A DNA stretch of 64,000 nt from Nocardia sp. alder85J (lineage in GTDB: Bacteria > Actinomycetota > Actinomycetes > Mycobacteriales > Mycobacteriaceae): contig NZ_JAIUCZ020000013.1 of assembly GCF_020176955.2 (NCBI RefSeq), positions 124,001-188,000 of the forward strand, written 5' to 3'. Shown piece by piece: positions 34,864 through 46,344 of the stretch (the stretch's first letter is position 1; the number at the start of each line of letters is the position of its first letter). The notes under the pieces are model-generated. The model searched no databases. It was not told where the DNA came from and saw only the letters and a list, made by a program, of their open reading frames with translations. A program made the position numbers and the translations under genes.

Positions 34864-35972
34864 GCACCATGGAAATTCCGATCGTTTCCCGTCACAGCGC
34901 TCACCGAGCCAATGCCACTGCGGCGCTGGAAGCGAAGGCGAGGCAGGACCGCATTGTGCCGGTGCGGGAAGCCCACTCGGTCGCCCGCCCCGCCACCGTG
35001 CCTACGACGTATGTCGAGCAGGAATATGACGAACTGGCCATCGAGCAGCTCCGTGAGCATGCCGCCGTGGGCGAGGAGGAAGCAACCAAACCCGCCGTGG
35101 GTGCTGCCGGAGCCGCACTGGTCCGGCAGGTCCGGCAAGACCGCATTACCATCAATGCGCCGTTGGTCGTAGCCTCACGAGACCGCTACCAGCACGTACT
35201 GGAACGGCTGGGGCCATTTTCCAAGCGTAAGAACGGATCGCGCTGGGGCTACCTCCTGTGCCTGGTGCTGCTCCTGCTTGGCGACGTCGCCGGCCTCGGC
35301 GGCGCAGCTATTGCCTACGGCGAGGTCCCGGCCCTCGCGATCATGCAAGCCATCAGCGCGAGCGTGGCCACCGTGGTCGCCGGGATGATCGGGGCCGAGT
35401 TCAAGTATCTCAAGATGGCCCGCGAGCGACGGCCCGAGGACGGGACGCTGCCCGAGGAACTTGAGCCCTACCGGGCGCTGCTGCTCGGGCCGCTTGCCAG
35501 CCGCTCATATGTGGTTGTCGCAAGCCTTATTTCGCTGCTCGTCGCCGTGTTCATCGCGCTCGGGATCTTCGCGCTACGCGGCAGTGTCGAGGGACATATC
35601 TCTGGCATGGTGTTCGGCGCGTTGGCCATTGGCATCGCGTGTGGTAGTTGGGTCAACAGCTTCCGATATGCCGATGCGGTCGCCGACAAGATCGAGTCCG
35701 CTCGTCAGGATTACCAACGGGAGTTGCGCACGCAGCAGGCGGCAGTGCATCTGTGGCTGACGAGTCGGGCCGAACGTGCCACGGAGCGGGCGCGACTCAT
35801 TCGTGAGCGACACCGACTGCACGGCGAAGCCGCTGCCGCCAAGATCAAGGCGCTCAAGTTCGAGGCGTTGCGCCAGAGCCCGGACGTGGTCGGGCACGGC
35901 ATTGGCACCGGTGATATCGGGCGTAAGCCCCGGTCCAACGGCAAGACCGATTCGAAGGGGAGGGCATCGTGA
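34860..35972 (+). CDS. Four-TM membrane protein with coiled-coil tail
   Basis: The protein is about 370 residues from GTG 34860. After a soluble N-terminal half, four hydrophobic segments follow (LLCLVLLLLGDVAGLGGAA; IMQAISASVATVVAGMIGA; VVVASLISLLVAVFIALGIFAL; GMVFGALAIGIACG). A charged coiled coil ends the protein. It is coupled by GTGA overlaps to both neighbours. Probably a membrane platform of the element; no named family. Confidence 0.6.
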   Translation: MSTMEIPIVSRHSAHRANATAALEAKARQDRIVPVREAHSVARPATVPTTYVEQEYDELAIEQLREHAAVGEEEATKPAVGAAGAALVRQVRQDRITINAPLVVASRDRYQHVLERLGPFSKRKNGSRWGYLLCLVLLLLGDVAGLGGAAIAYGEVPALAIMQAISASVATVVAGMIGAEFKYLKMARERRPEDGTLPEELEPYRALLLGPLASRSYVVVASLISLLVAVFIALGIFALRGSVEGHISGMVFGALAIGIACGSWVNSFRYADAVADKIESARQDYQRELRTQQAAVHLWLTSRAERATERARLIRERHRLHGEAAAAKIKALKFEALRQSPDVVGHGIGTGDIGRKPRSNGKTDSKGRAS

Positions 35973-36709
35973 CTCTTCTCCGCGCCCGCCTGCAGCGTGC
36001 TCAGGTGATCGGGTCGGGCAATGACGCTCGCTCGGCCACCGGGCGTGGCTCCGCTATCGTGCCGTTCACCCTGCCCCATCCCGGCGACTGCTCGGACGCG
36101 AGGACCCTGACCATCGCGATCTTCGACGATTCCGGCAGCGTGGCCGGTCTCGGCGGCAACGACCCGATTTCCCTGCGCTACCAAGAAGCCGGTATTGCGT
36201 TCCGGCACTTGGCGAACGCCTGCGCCTGCGGCCACGAATTCGGCGCGGTCCTGCACTTCGACCACCCGTCAGGATGCGACGTCCCGCCGGTCCGGCTTGA
36301 TGGCCGAAGGGGACTGCGGCAGATCGAGCGCGGACTACGGGAGCCACCGGGCGAGTTCGGCACCAGCGACCTCGGCCCATCCCTTGCTGCGGCGAAGGTT
36401 ATGGCCGAACGGTTCAACGGCGACCACGTGACGCTCATGGTGTTCAGCGACTTCATGCTCACCGATGCCGATCCCGCCTCGGTCTACGCGACGATGGAGA
36501 CCTTTCCGGGCCTGGTCTGCAACATGGTGCTGGCCGCGACCGTGCCGCAAGAGCTGGTGGACATTCCGAATGGTCGCCTGCGGGAGATCCCTGCCGATGC
36601 CGAGTCCGGCGCAGTCGCACAGGTGATACTCCAGGGCTTGACCGAGCACCGGCTCGGAGCCGACACACGCTCATTCCCTTCAGGCCGCACCTATTCCGAA
36701 CAGCGATAG
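35969..36709 (+). CDS. von Willebrand factor A-type protein
   Basis: The 246-residue protein has a vWA fold with the MIDAS start IFDDSGSVAG (DxSGS), a Thr/Ser segment (GTSDLGPSL) and VTLMVFSDFMLTDADP carrying the third metal-binding Asp. It has no signal peptide, so it acts in the cytosol. It starts in a GTGA overlap with the four-TM protein gene, suggesting the two proteins work together. Confidence 0.78.
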   Translation: MTLLRARLQRAQVIGSGNDARSATGRGSAIVPFTLPHPGDCSDARTLTIAIFDDSGSVAGLGGNDPISLRYQEAGIAFRHLANACACGHEFGAVLHFDHPSGCDVPPVRLDGRRGLRQIERGLREPPGEFGTSDLGPSLAAAKVMAERFNGDHVTLMVFSDFMLTDADPASVYATMETFPGLVCNMVLAATVPQELVDIPNGRLREIPADAESGAVAQVILQGLTEHRLGADTRSFPSGRTYSEQR

Positions 36710-36750
36710 CGGCCCACTTAATCATCCATTGCAAGAAAGAGAGTCTTATC

Positions 36751-37005
36751 TTGAACGTGCCCAACGACCCGAACGCCTCGGGCATCCCCGACTACGTCAC
36801 CAGTACCGCACCGTCGGGCGATCACCCGCTGACCAGCGAGCACCTCGTTGTCAGCGCCGTATCGCTCATCACCCAGGCGCTTACGGACATTACTGACGTG
36901 CTCGAAGTCCACGCCGATATGGCACCGACCACCGCTCTACGAGTGATCGATCTCGCTGGCACGGTGGCGACCGAGACCAGCGACTGGTTGCATCGGTGGC
37001 AATAG
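36751..37005 (+). CDS. Small unknown protein (84 residues)
   Basis: Begins at TTG 36751 after AAGAAAGAGAG; GTG 36757 is the alternative. Helical protein (HLVVSAVSLITQALTDITDVLEVHADMAP...VIDLAGTVATETSDWL). No family recognised. The 270 bases after it show no gene. Confidence 0.5.
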   Translation: MNVPNDPNASGIPDYVTSTAPSGDHPLTSEHLVVSAVSLITQALTDITDVLEVHADMAPTTALRVIDLAGTVATETSDWLHRWQ

Positions 37006-37277
37006 CCCTCTCGGGAAATACGGTCCAACCGACTCTGCCGTTGCTAATTACACATCTCGTAAAGAGCGACCCGAAAAGTGTCACGTTCGGTGGATGCCGT
37101 ACCTATATCCGGCATCCAATCAATAGTCGCGCTGAGCGACCGGTCGCCCGATCGGACGATTGAGCGACCAACCCCAACTGTCATTAACTACAGATATCTG
37201 CACGGGGAAATCCGATTCGGGCGCACATGCCCATATGGAACCCGTGCGCACAATTTCGAAGCAAAGGAAGTACAACA

Positions 37278-37868
37278 TTGACCACACAGTTCAACAATTC
37301 GGAACGCTCCCAGCTTTATCGGTGCATCCTCGCCGATCCACCATGGGACATTCACCAAACAGGTGCCCGAGGTGCCGCTACCCACTACCCGCTGATGAGC
37401 TTGGACCGCATCAAGGCGATGCCGGTTTCGGACCTTGCCGAGGCTGATGCTCACCTGTGGCTATGGGTGACGAACGCGACCCTGCGGCACGGCTACGACG
37501 TCATGGAAGCCTGGGGCTTCACGCCGCGCTCGCCCCTCACCTGGATCAAGCCTCGATTGCAGCTGGGCCAGTACCTGCGCAACGCCACTGAGCACGTCAT
37601 CTTCGGGACACGAGGCCGCGCGCCGGTCAACTTCCGCGCGCAGCCGACCTGGATGTTCGCCCCGCTGCAAGACCACAGCCACAAACCCGAAGAACAGTAC
37701 GCGGTGATCGAACGAGTATCGAGCGGACCGTATCTGGAGTTGTTCGCCCGGCGGCGACAGCCGGGTTGGGATGTATGGGGCAACGAAATCGACTCGGACA
37801 TCCGCATCCCCGGCTATCCCGTGCCCTCCGACGAGAAGCTGACAGAGACAGGAGGGCTGGTGCAGTGA
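37278..37868 (+). CDS. MT-A70-type adenine methyltransferase
   Basis: The 196-residue protein has the MT-A70 core: CILADPPWDI (DPPW catalytic motif), HLWLWVTN and FTPRSPLTWIKP segments and ELFARRRQPGWDVWGNEI. In bacteria and phages such enzymes are DNA N6-adenine methyltransferases, often used to escape restriction. TTG 37278 is the likely start, with AAAGGAAG upstream. It would complement the ArdA protein in host-restriction evasion. Confidence 0.85.
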   Translation: MTTQFNNSERSQLYRCILADPPWDIHQTGARGAATHYPLMSLDRIKAMPVSDLAEADAHLWLWVTNATLRHGYDVMEAWGFTPRSPLTWIKPRLQLGQYLRNATEHVIFGTRGRAPVNFRAQPTWMFAPLQDHSHKPEEQYAVIERVSSGPYLELFARRRQPGWDVWGNEIDSDIRIPGYPVPSDEKLTETGGLVQ

Positions 37869-38065
37869 GCGATAAAGACCCTTTCAAAGATCCGTTCCGC
37901 TGGTTTCTCAATGCCAGCCTGTTCGTACTATTCGGCCTCGTCGCATTGAGCCTGGCGGTCAACGTGCTGAGACAAATCTGGCCGTGGCTGTTTGTCATCG
38001 GCATCATCGTCGGCGGCGTTATTGTCGCGCTCAAAATATGGAAGGAACGGAGGGAGCCATGGTGA
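37865..38065 (+). CDS. Small two-TM membrane protein
   Basis: 66 residues from GTG 37865 (GTGA overlap). Two hydrophobic helices: FLNASLFVLFGLVALSLAVNVL and PWLFVIGIIVGGVIVALKIW. Typical small accessory of actinobacterial conjugation modules; no named family. Confidence 0.6.
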   Translation: MSDKDPFKDPFRWFLNASLFVLFGLVALSLAVNVLRQIWPWLFVIGIIVGGVIVALKIWKERREPW

Positions 38066-38232
38066 TCGTTAACGATTTCTTAAGCAGAACTGATTTATCG
38101 TTGTGGAATAGACAAATTGCATTGCAACCCGCGCCCGATTCCGCCATAGATGGAAAGGGCATCACTGTCACATCCGAGGCGCGGACGGATCGAACAGCCC
38201 CTATGTTTTGCGCCGAAGAAAGGAGGCAGTGA
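38059..38232 (+). CDS. Small unknown protein (57 residues)
   Basis: ATG at 38059 overlaps the end of the preceding gene, with GGAGGGAG just upstream. No motif is seen (MVIVNDFLSRTDLSLW...). Its stop overlaps the next start by one base, so it sits in a chain of coupled genes. Confidence 0.5.
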   Translation: MVIVNDFLSRTDLSLWNRQIALQPAPDSAIDGKGITVTSEARTDRTAPMFCAEERRQ

Positions 38233-38435
38233 TGGGCAATATCAAACGTCGATATCGAAAGAATTCCGAACGCCGGATCTACGTTCGTGGCGAACGCCAC
38301 GACCCGCCCGACACCTACCTCCTAGCCCGCGCGCTACTCGACCTGGCCGCCGAAATGGCTGCCGCACAAACCGAGCCGCCACAAAGCGGTCCAAACATCA
38401 CACACGACACGTCACCACCGGAGCGCCAGCCATGA
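38232..38435 (+). CDS. Small basic unknown protein (67 residues)
   Basis: Starts MGNIKRRYRKNSERRIYVRG, strongly basic, then a helix LLARALLDLAAEMAAAQ. AAGGAGG lies upstream. It overlaps the coupling ATPase gene by 4 bases. It may bind DNA or membrane; unnamed. Confidence 0.55.
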   Translation: MGNIKRRYRKNSERRIYVRGERHDPPDTYLLARALLDLAAEMAAAQTEPPQSGPNITHDTSPPERQP

Positions 38436-40618
38436 ACGAGCCATTGGTCTTCTCGCAGCTGTATCTCCCGCGCCCGCTCGACGTCAACGACATCGTGCGG
38501 CCTTTTGGACGCCTGGCTGCCGACCCTGGCACACCGCTTATCGTGCTCGAATGCCGCGCCGATTCCGACGGCACACGCCACCTGCTCGGCGTCGAGGCGA
38601 AGCACGTCGTCTGGGTGCACCGCACGCTGTCGGACCTGCTACCTGGTCTCAGGATGCTGCCGCTAACACCGGAACGGGCCAGGACGGACGTGACTACCGC
38701 AGTGACTCTGTCCTATCGGCCTGCCCCACTGGGCCTGCTTGAAGCGATGGCCGAAAGCACCACTGCTGCCCTACTCTCCGCGCTCAACGCCAAACTGGTG
38801 CCGGGCGAGCAGCTCATGGTGCAACTACTCCTCGGACCGACATCCGCCGGCCGCACGGTTCGCGGCCCCGTCCCCGATCCGGGAATGCCACTATGGCGAG
38901 CCCTTACCCACGGCCGGGAGCCTGCACCGTCTGGCGTCGCCAAACACATCGAGCAGCGCATGGCCCACAACGGTTTTCGCGCCGCGCTGCGGCTCGGGAT
39001 CACCGCCACCTCACGTGAGCGCACCAAACGCCTGGGCACCGGCCTGATGGGCGCACTGGCCAGCGCTAAACCGGCCGACGTCGCCCTTGTGGCTGACCGT
39101 GCCCGTCCAGCCGAGGTCAACTACCCACGCGCCCCAAAACGCTGGCCACTGCGGCTCACAGCCACCGAACTGCCGTGCCTGATGGGGTGGCCGCTCGGCG
39201 AGGCCGAGCTACCCGGCGTCGCGCCGGTTCACCCGAAGCTGCTACTGCCGAGCCGCATACCAACCGAGCAGAGCCGCGTCATCGGGCATACGGCGCTCCC
39301 CGGCACCGGCATCCCCATTGGCATTACTCCCCAAGATCAGCTTCTCCACGAGGTGATACTCGGGCCGACAGGTTCGGGCAAGTCAACGGTCCTTCAAGCC
39401 CAAATCCGCGCCGACGCAGCCGCCGGTCGCGCCTTGCTCGTCATCGACCCCAAACGCCAGCTCATCGATGACATTGTCGCCCGGTGCATTCCGGCGGATC
39501 AGATAGACCGGGTTGTGATCATCGACCCGTCTGATCCTGAAGCCCCTGGCTTCAATCCACTCGACGTTGGCGACCGCGATCCCGACGTGGTAGTCGACGG
39601 CTTGCTCGCCGTGTTCAAAGCGGTCTTTTCCGATGGCTGGGGACCACGCACCGAAGATATCTTCCTGGCCACCCTGTTGACGCTGGCCCGTGCGGGCAGG
39701 CGCCGGAAGGAACCGTATACCCTGCTCGATCTACCAAGGCTTCTGACCGATGAGGGATTTCGGCGGTCCGTGATCGGCGCGGTCGCAGGTGATGACGTGC
39801 TCGACGGCTTCTGGGCCGAATACAACGAGAAATCTCCCGGCGCGCAGGCCGCCATGATCGCGGCCCCGATGAACAAACTCCGCCGCTACCTCCTGCGCCC
39901 CGCAGTCGTCCGCATGCTCGGACAACCGCACCCGCCATTCAGACTACGAGACATCTTCCGCGACAAAAAGATTGTGCTGTTCGCTTTGAATGACGGCCTG
40001 ATCGGTCCCATCACCGCTGCCCTGATTGGCTCGCTGGCGGTCAACGAGGCGTGGATGGCCACCATGGAGCGCGCCAACGAGTCCGCGCCCATGAGCGAAC
40101 CGGCGGCCGTGGTGGTCGACGAGTGTCAGAACTTCGTGCACTTCCCGACATCGTTCGGTGACGCGCTGAGCCAGAGCCGGTCGTACGGCGTCGCGTGGAT
40201 CTTGGCGCATCAGTCACGGAAGCAGATGCCGCCGGAGCTACAGGAGTCGATCGACTCGAATGCTCGTTCGAAGGTGATCTTTAGGCTGGAGAGCGCCAAG
40301 GACGCGGCCGACATCGCGCGCCTGGCACCCGAGCTGGATGCTGATGACCTTCAGAAACTGCCCAAACACCACGCCTACGTCCGTGTGGTCACTGGAGGCG
40401 AGTCCAGCGGCTGGACCGCGATCAAGACACTCCCGCCTCCACCCGAAACCGGACTCGAACAGCAGATCCGCGAACAGAGCCAAACCCGGTACGGCAGCCC
40501 AGCCCTGACGGATCGTCAGGCAGACGGGACGTCTGGCGGTCCGCTGATTGACACTCCCGCCGTGCCGGTAGGTCGCAGACCGCGCGTGAGGCGAAGCCGA
40601 GGGGAGGAAGAGAGATGA
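38432..40618 (+). CDS. TraG/VirD4-like coupling ATPase
   Basis: The 728-residue protein has an N-terminal domain of about 290 residues without clear TM helices, then a motor domain. Walker A is GPTGSGKST near residue 310, Walker B is VVVDECQNF near 560, and ILAHQSRKQMP follows, all as in TraG/TraD/VirD4 and related FtsK-HerA ATPases. It would couple the DNA processing complex to the transfer channel. It is translationally coupled to genes on both sides. Confidence 0.88.
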   Translation: MNEPLVFSQLYLPRPLDVNDIVRPFGRLAADPGTPLIVLECRADSDGTRHLLGVEAKHVVWVHRTLSDLLPGLRMLPLTPERARTDVTTAVTLSYRPAPLGLLEAMAESTTAALLSALNAKLVPGEQLMVQLLLGPTSAGRTVRGPVPDPGMPLWRALTHGREPAPSGVAKHIEQRMAHNGFRAALRLGITATSRERTKRLGTGLMGALASAKPADVALVADRARPAEVNYPRAPKRWPLRLTATELPCLMGWPLGEAELPGVAPVHPKLLLPSRIPTEQSRVIGHTALPGTGIPIGITPQDQLLHEVILGPTGSGKSTVLQAQIRADAAAGRALLVIDPKRQLIDDIVARCIPADQIDRVVIIDPSDPEAPGFNPLDVGDRDPDVVVDGLLAVFKAVFSDGWGPRTEDIFLATLLTLARAGRRRKEPYTLLDLPRLLTDEGFRRSVIGAVAGDDVLDGFWAEYNEKSPGAQAAMIAAPMNKLRRYLLRPAVVRMLGQPHPPFRLRDIFRDKKIVLFALNDGLIGPITAALIGSLAVNEAWMATMERANESAPMSEPAAVVVDECQNFVHFPTSFGDALSQSRSYGVAWILAHQSRKQMPPELQESIDSNARSKVIFRLESAKDAADIARLAPELDADDLQKLPKHHAYVRVVTGGESSGWTAIKTLPPPPETGLEQQIREQSQTRYGSPALTDRQADGTSGGPLIDTPAVPVGRRPRVRRSRGEEER

Positions 40619-40806
40619 AGGGGCAGAAGAGAAGCCGACAGCAGTGTCCGACCGACCATCCGTCCATGTTGCAAACAGAATCCTGTTTCCCCAAGACATT
40701 CGGCCTCGTTCCGGCCTATCAGGACGGAACTGACCGCTGGTTCAGCGGTCTCAGGTGGCCTGCCCGGCAGATCGTCGGCGTGGCTTCGCGTGGGGGTCGG
40801 CCATGA
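40615..40806 (+). CDS. Small unknown protein (63 residues) bridging two transfer genes
   Basis: ATGA overlap with the ATPase gene and again with the replication-relaxation gene, which supports translation. The peptide is basic and without a known motif; it may mainly provide translational coupling. Confidence 0.45.
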   Translation: MKGQKRSRQQCPTDHPSMLQTESCFPKTFGLVPAYQDGTDRWFSGLRWPARQIVGVASRGGRP

Positions 40807-41678
40807 AGCAACTCGACCTGCTTCGCGAGCGGCTCAGCGACCGCGACATCGCCATCCTGCGCGACGTCGAACTCTTCCGGCTACTGACCACGCGGCAGCT
40901 TCGCCGCCTGCATTTCACCACCGGCCACCAGACGATTGACGCCGCCACCCGTGCCTGTACTCGCGTGCTCAAGCGCCTGCGCGATCACGACCTGATCGTC
41001 CCCCTGCGTCGCCGGATCGGCGGTGTGCGCCAAGGCTCAGCGGGCCTTACCTGGCAGCTGGACACCATGGGTGAACGGTTGCTCCGCTATCTCTCACAGC
41101 AAGGCCATCGACGGCGCTACCGCGAGCCATCGAAGCAGTTCATCGACCACACGCTTGCGGTCGCCGGCCTCGGGGTCGATCTCCGCGAAGCCGAGGAGCG
41201 CGGCCGTATCGAGCTTGTTGAGCTGGCGGTGGAAGGCACCGCGTATCGGTCGTTCGTCGGGGCACACGGAGCCAAGGAAACGCTCAAACCCGACCTGCAC
41301 GCGATCACCGCCACCGAGGACTTCGAAAGCCACTGGCTGATCGAGGCCGATCGCGGCAGCGAGCACAGCCCCCATCTGCTGCGAAAACTCAACGCCTACT
41401 ACCGCTATCTAAAGACGGGCCGCTACCAGGCCGAACACGGCCTGTTCCCCTCGGTGCTGTGGGTCGTTCCCGACGACGCTCGACGTAGCGAACTGGCCAC
41501 CCTGATCGGCTCGGAACCGCTGCCGCAGGACCTGTTCCAGATATGCACCTTCGACGGCTTCATCGACTTCGTGATCGCCAAAACACTCGGCGTCGAGTCG
41601 CTGCCACTTCCAGGCGTCCTGGATTCAACGATGACAGGCCCCCCGCAACAGGCGATCAATACGAACTGCCCGGCATAA
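40803..41678 (+). CDS. Replication-relaxation family protein
   Basis: The 291-residue protein has the Replic_Relax pattern: an N-terminal winged helix (LSDRDIAILRDVELFRLLTTRQLRRLHF), FIDHTLAVAGLGVDL, LKPDLHAI and a C-terminal nuclease-like segment (HWLIEADRGSEH). These proteins accompany TraG-like ATPases on actinobacterial and firmicute conjugative elements and are thought to act in DNA processing. Its position directly after the ATPase fits. Confidence 0.88.
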   Translation: MKQLDLLRERLSDRDIAILRDVELFRLLTTRQLRRLHFTTGHQTIDAATRACTRVLKRLRDHDLIVPLRRRIGGVRQGSAGLTWQLDTMGERLLRYLSQQGHRRRYREPSKQFIDHTLAVAGLGVDLREAEERGRIELVELAVEGTAYRSFVGAHGAKETLKPDLHAITATEDFESHWLIEADRGSEHSPHLLRKLNAYYRYLKTGRYQAEHGLFPSVLWVVPDDARRSELATLIGSEPLPQDLFQICTFDGFIDFVIAKTLGVESLPLPGVLDSTMTGPPQQAINTNCPA

Positions 41679-41698
41679 CAAGAAAGGAGGAAACAGCA

Positions 41699-42166
41699 AT
41701 GGAGAATCTCTCTGACATCATAAACTTTGGAATCGCTCGGGCCATTAGCGAGAAACGATCGATCGACTACATCACGGCCCGGTTGATCGCGGTTGCGGTC
41801 CAAGAACAAATCGGCATGCACTCGGCGCTATCTGCCTTCGTATATGACGGCGTCATTACTGACGCCCTGGAATCCGAATTACTCAGGCTCGACGTACGCC
41901 CATATGCCGAGGCGGACCGACTGCAACGCTGGGCTTGCTGGCTGGCCACCTATGCCGCCAACGCTCGGCGGTCAACGGCGGACGGCGACGCATTATGCGC
42001 CTTTCTCTCACTACAGACCGGGCGCGAGCCTGATACCCAGCCGCAACGCCGGTTCGCGGGCATGTACATTCGAAGCTTTACCGACGTGGTAGCGGTAAGA
42101 ACAATTGACCTCGAAAGCTACGAGGTAGTGCCGCTGTTTGGCAGATATCACGTCTTCGCTCGCTGA
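41699..42166 (+). CDS. Unknown protein (155 residues)
   Basis: Excellent ribosome site (AAAGGAGG) before the ATG. The protein is helical in the first two thirds (SIDYITARLIAVAVQEQIGMHSALSAFVYDG; RWACWLATYAANAR) and beta-rich at the end (MYIRSFTDVVAVRTIDLESYEVVPLFGRYHV). No family recognised. It lies between the transfer genes and the recombinase cassette. Confidence 0.6.
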   Translation: MENLSDIINFGIARAISEKRSIDYITARLIAVAVQEQIGMHSALSAFVYDGVITDALESELLRLDVRPYAEADRLQRWACWLATYAANARRSTADGDALCAFLSLQTGREPDTQPQRRFAGMYIRSFTDVVAVRTIDLESYEVVPLFGRYHVFAR

Positions 42167-42293
42167 GCTGCGGGAGATGTAAATTCCGCGTCGGAAACCC
42201 TATCCACAAAAGCCCGAAGGGGAGTTATGGTCGTGACAAGGCCGAAAATACCGGCTCAACAAAAGAAACTAGAGGAAAGGGAGGAAAAAAGAT

Positions 42294-42533
42294 ATGGCTA
42301 CGTTGAACGAAACTGATGACAGGAAAGGCCATAACGCCATACCGCAAGCAGTGATGTACGTGCGCGTGGCGCGTGAGCCCGAGAGACAACCCGGCGTAGC
42401 AGTGGAGCGTCAGCGTGCCACCTGCGAAGAGTGGATCGACCAGCACCGGTCATCTCTCGACATCGCCGAGGGCTACCGGGCGACCCCCTTGGATTTTAGT
42501 AATGGAGAGCCCGGCAGCGGAGATCCCGCATGA
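42294..42533 (+). CDS. Short resolvase-fold protein lacking the catalytic serine
   Basis: The 79-residue protein has a strong site AAAGGGAGG before the ATG. AVMYVRVAREPE...VAVERQRATCEEW matches the first strand and helix of the serine-recombinase catalytic domain, but the catalytic Ser of xRVS is Ala (YVRVA). The rest of the domain is absent. It overlaps the next gene as ATGA. It cannot recombine DNA itself; a regulator or partner of the large recombinase is possible. Confidence 0.65.
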   Translation: MATLNETDDRKGHNAIPQAVMYVRVAREPERQPGVAVERQRATCEEWIDQHRSSLDIAEGYRATPLDFSNGEPGSGDPA

Positions 42534-42981
42534 AGGCAGGCACACCCACACCAGCTGTGCTGTTCATCTCCTTCGCGAGGGTACCAGCGCATGCGGATCT
42601 CGTTACCCTGCAACGTGAGCATGGAAAACGCCGAGCCGACGAGTTAGGTCTACGACTCGTACACGAAATCGTGGAAATGGGTGCATCGGCAGTTGCGTCC
42701 AAGAACCGTTTCGCCATACAGGCGCTCTGCAACTATCTCGATGACCACCCGAACGTGCGGCATGTGGTTTTTCCGCACATTGGACGAGTGGCACGGACTC
42801 GCCGGGACTACAAAGTGATTCAAGAGCAGCTAAAGAAAAGGAGCGTCGTCATTGTGACAGCCGACGGATTGCTGTCCGGAGACGACGATCCTCAGAGAAA
42901 ATTGTTTGACCACGTGCTCCTCTCGCTTGCTGAGCAGGATACGCCAAACCATCGGCGAAGTCGGAGCAGCAGGAGGACGTT

Positions 42982-42985
<4 letters not shown>
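42530..42985 (+). CDS. Second resolvase-fold protein lacking catalytic residues
   Basis: The 151-residue protein aligns by eye along the whole catalytic domain of the recombinase that follows: AVLFISFARVP against TLFYLRVSTPG, LQREHGKRRADELGL against AQRSACANKAQQLGL, then VVFPHIGRVARTRRD and LKKRSVVIVTADG. The catalytic Ser and the preceding Arg are replaced (ISFA for LRVS). It lacks the recombinase and zinc-ribbon domains. Coupled by ATGA and GTGA overlaps to both neighbours. Confidence 0.7.
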
Positions 42986-44909
<1,924 letters not shown>

Positions 44910-45153
44910 TTGGTTGTTTGCTCCGTTTCCGGTGCGGAAGAAACGATAACAGGCTCGTGGGCTCAACGTGAAATCGCCTGCTCAGCGGGGGTGCGGGGGA
45001 GTGGGTAACGGTTGTGGGCCCAGTTTGGGCTGATTGTCGTCTTCGTGTTGATCCGCTGGCAGAATCAGCGCAGCGCGCGTGCTCTCGTCCGATCCCTGAC
45101 CCGAGCTGCGACCGGATGGCGGTCGCGAATCAGACATGGAAACGGGGCTGATC

Positions 45154-46344
45154 ATGAGCATTTCTGCTGGTAGGCGGTCGGTGCGGGTGGTGGGCGCGTT
45201 GACTGCGGTGTCTCTCGTGGCGGCCGGGTGCGGCCGGTTGCACGATGCGTCGCCCTCGGCGCAGGTGCATTCCGCGATGGACCAGATAAGACCGAAGGTC
45301 GCCGTGCCCATTCGGGACGGTGACCTGGAAGTTTCGCCCGGGGAACCGGTTCGGGTGAAGGTCGAGGACGGGACGTTGCTGTCGGTCGGGCTGACGTCCG
45401 CCGACGGGACGGCGGTGTCGGGGAAGATGACCGCCGACGGGCATGCCTGGGAGATCACTCAGCCGCTGGACTTCTCCACCGCGTATCGGTTGCAGGCCGA
45501 GGCGGTGGGGCTGGGTGGGAAAACGTCCATGAATATGAGTTTCGCCACGTTGACGCCTCGGGTGAAGACCCATCCCTATGTGATGCCGGGGGATGACGAG
45601 CCGGTGGGGATCGGGCAGCCGGTGGCGTTGCAGTTCGACGAGAACATCCCGGATCGGCGGGCCGTGCAGGATCTGGTGAAGATCACCACCAATCCGCCGG
45701 TGGAGGGGGCCTTCTTCTGGATCAACAATCGTGAGGTGCGGTGGCGGCCGGAGCACTACTGGGCGCCGGGGACGCATGTGACGATCGATGTGAACGCGTA
45801 CGGGAAGAATCTCGGTGACGGGGTGGTCGCCGATGGTGATGTGCACTCCGAGTTCACTGTCGCGGAGGCGACCGTCTTCACTGCCGACGACGCCACCAAG
45901 ACCGTGACCGTGGAGCGCAACGGGCAGGTGATCCGGACCATGCCGACCTCGATGGGCAAGGATTCGACGCCCACCGAGAACGGCATCTACATCATCGCCG
46001 ATCGGTCCGAGCAGATCATCATGGACTCCTCGACGTACGGGGTGCCGGTGGGCTCGGCGGACGGGTATCGGACGCCGGTCGACTACGCCACGCGCATGTC
46101 CTACAACGGCACCTTCATGCATTCGGCGCCGTGGTCGGTGGGTGCGCAGGGGTCCTACAACACCAGTCACGGGTGTCTGAATCTCAGTCCGGAGGACGCC
46201 AAGTGGGTGTACGAGAACGCCAAGCGCGGTGACATCGCCATCGTGAAGGGCACGCTGGGCAGTCAGTTGTCGGGGCTGGACGGGCTCGGGGACTGGAACA
46301 TTCCCTGGGCCGACTGGAAGGCCGGGAACATCGACACCCGATGA
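45154..46344 (+). CDS. L,D-transpeptidase lipoprotein
   Basis: The protein is about 396 residues. A lipoprotein signal (ALTAVSLVAAGC) is followed by two Ig-like domains and a YkuD catalytic domain with HSAPWSVGAQGSYNTSHGCLNLS, the SHGCxN active-site cysteine motif. It makes 3-3 cross-links in peptidoglycan outside the membrane, like the mycobacterial Ldt enzymes. ATG 45154 gives the better signal peptide; ATG 45136 is the alternative. It converges without a gap on 46345. Confidence 0.92.
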   Translation: MSISAGRRSVRVVGALTAVSLVAAGCGRLHDASPSAQVHSAMDQIRPKVAVPIRDGDLEVSPGEPVRVKVEDGTLLSVGLTSADGTAVSGKMTADGHAWEITQPLDFSTAYRLQAEAVGLGGKTSMNMSFATLTPRVKTHPYVMPGDDEPVGIGQPVALQFDENIPDRRAVQDLVKITTNPPVEGAFFWINNREVRWRPEHYWAPGTHVTIDVNAYGKNLGDGVVADGDVHSEFTVAEATVFTADDATKTVTVERNGQVIRTMPTSMGKDSTPTENGIYIIADRSEQIIMDSSTYGVPVGSADGYRTPVDYATRMSYNGTFMHSAPWSVGAQGSYNTSHGCLNLSPEDAKWVYENAKRGDIAIVKGTLGSQLSGLDGLGDWNIPWADWKAGNIDTR

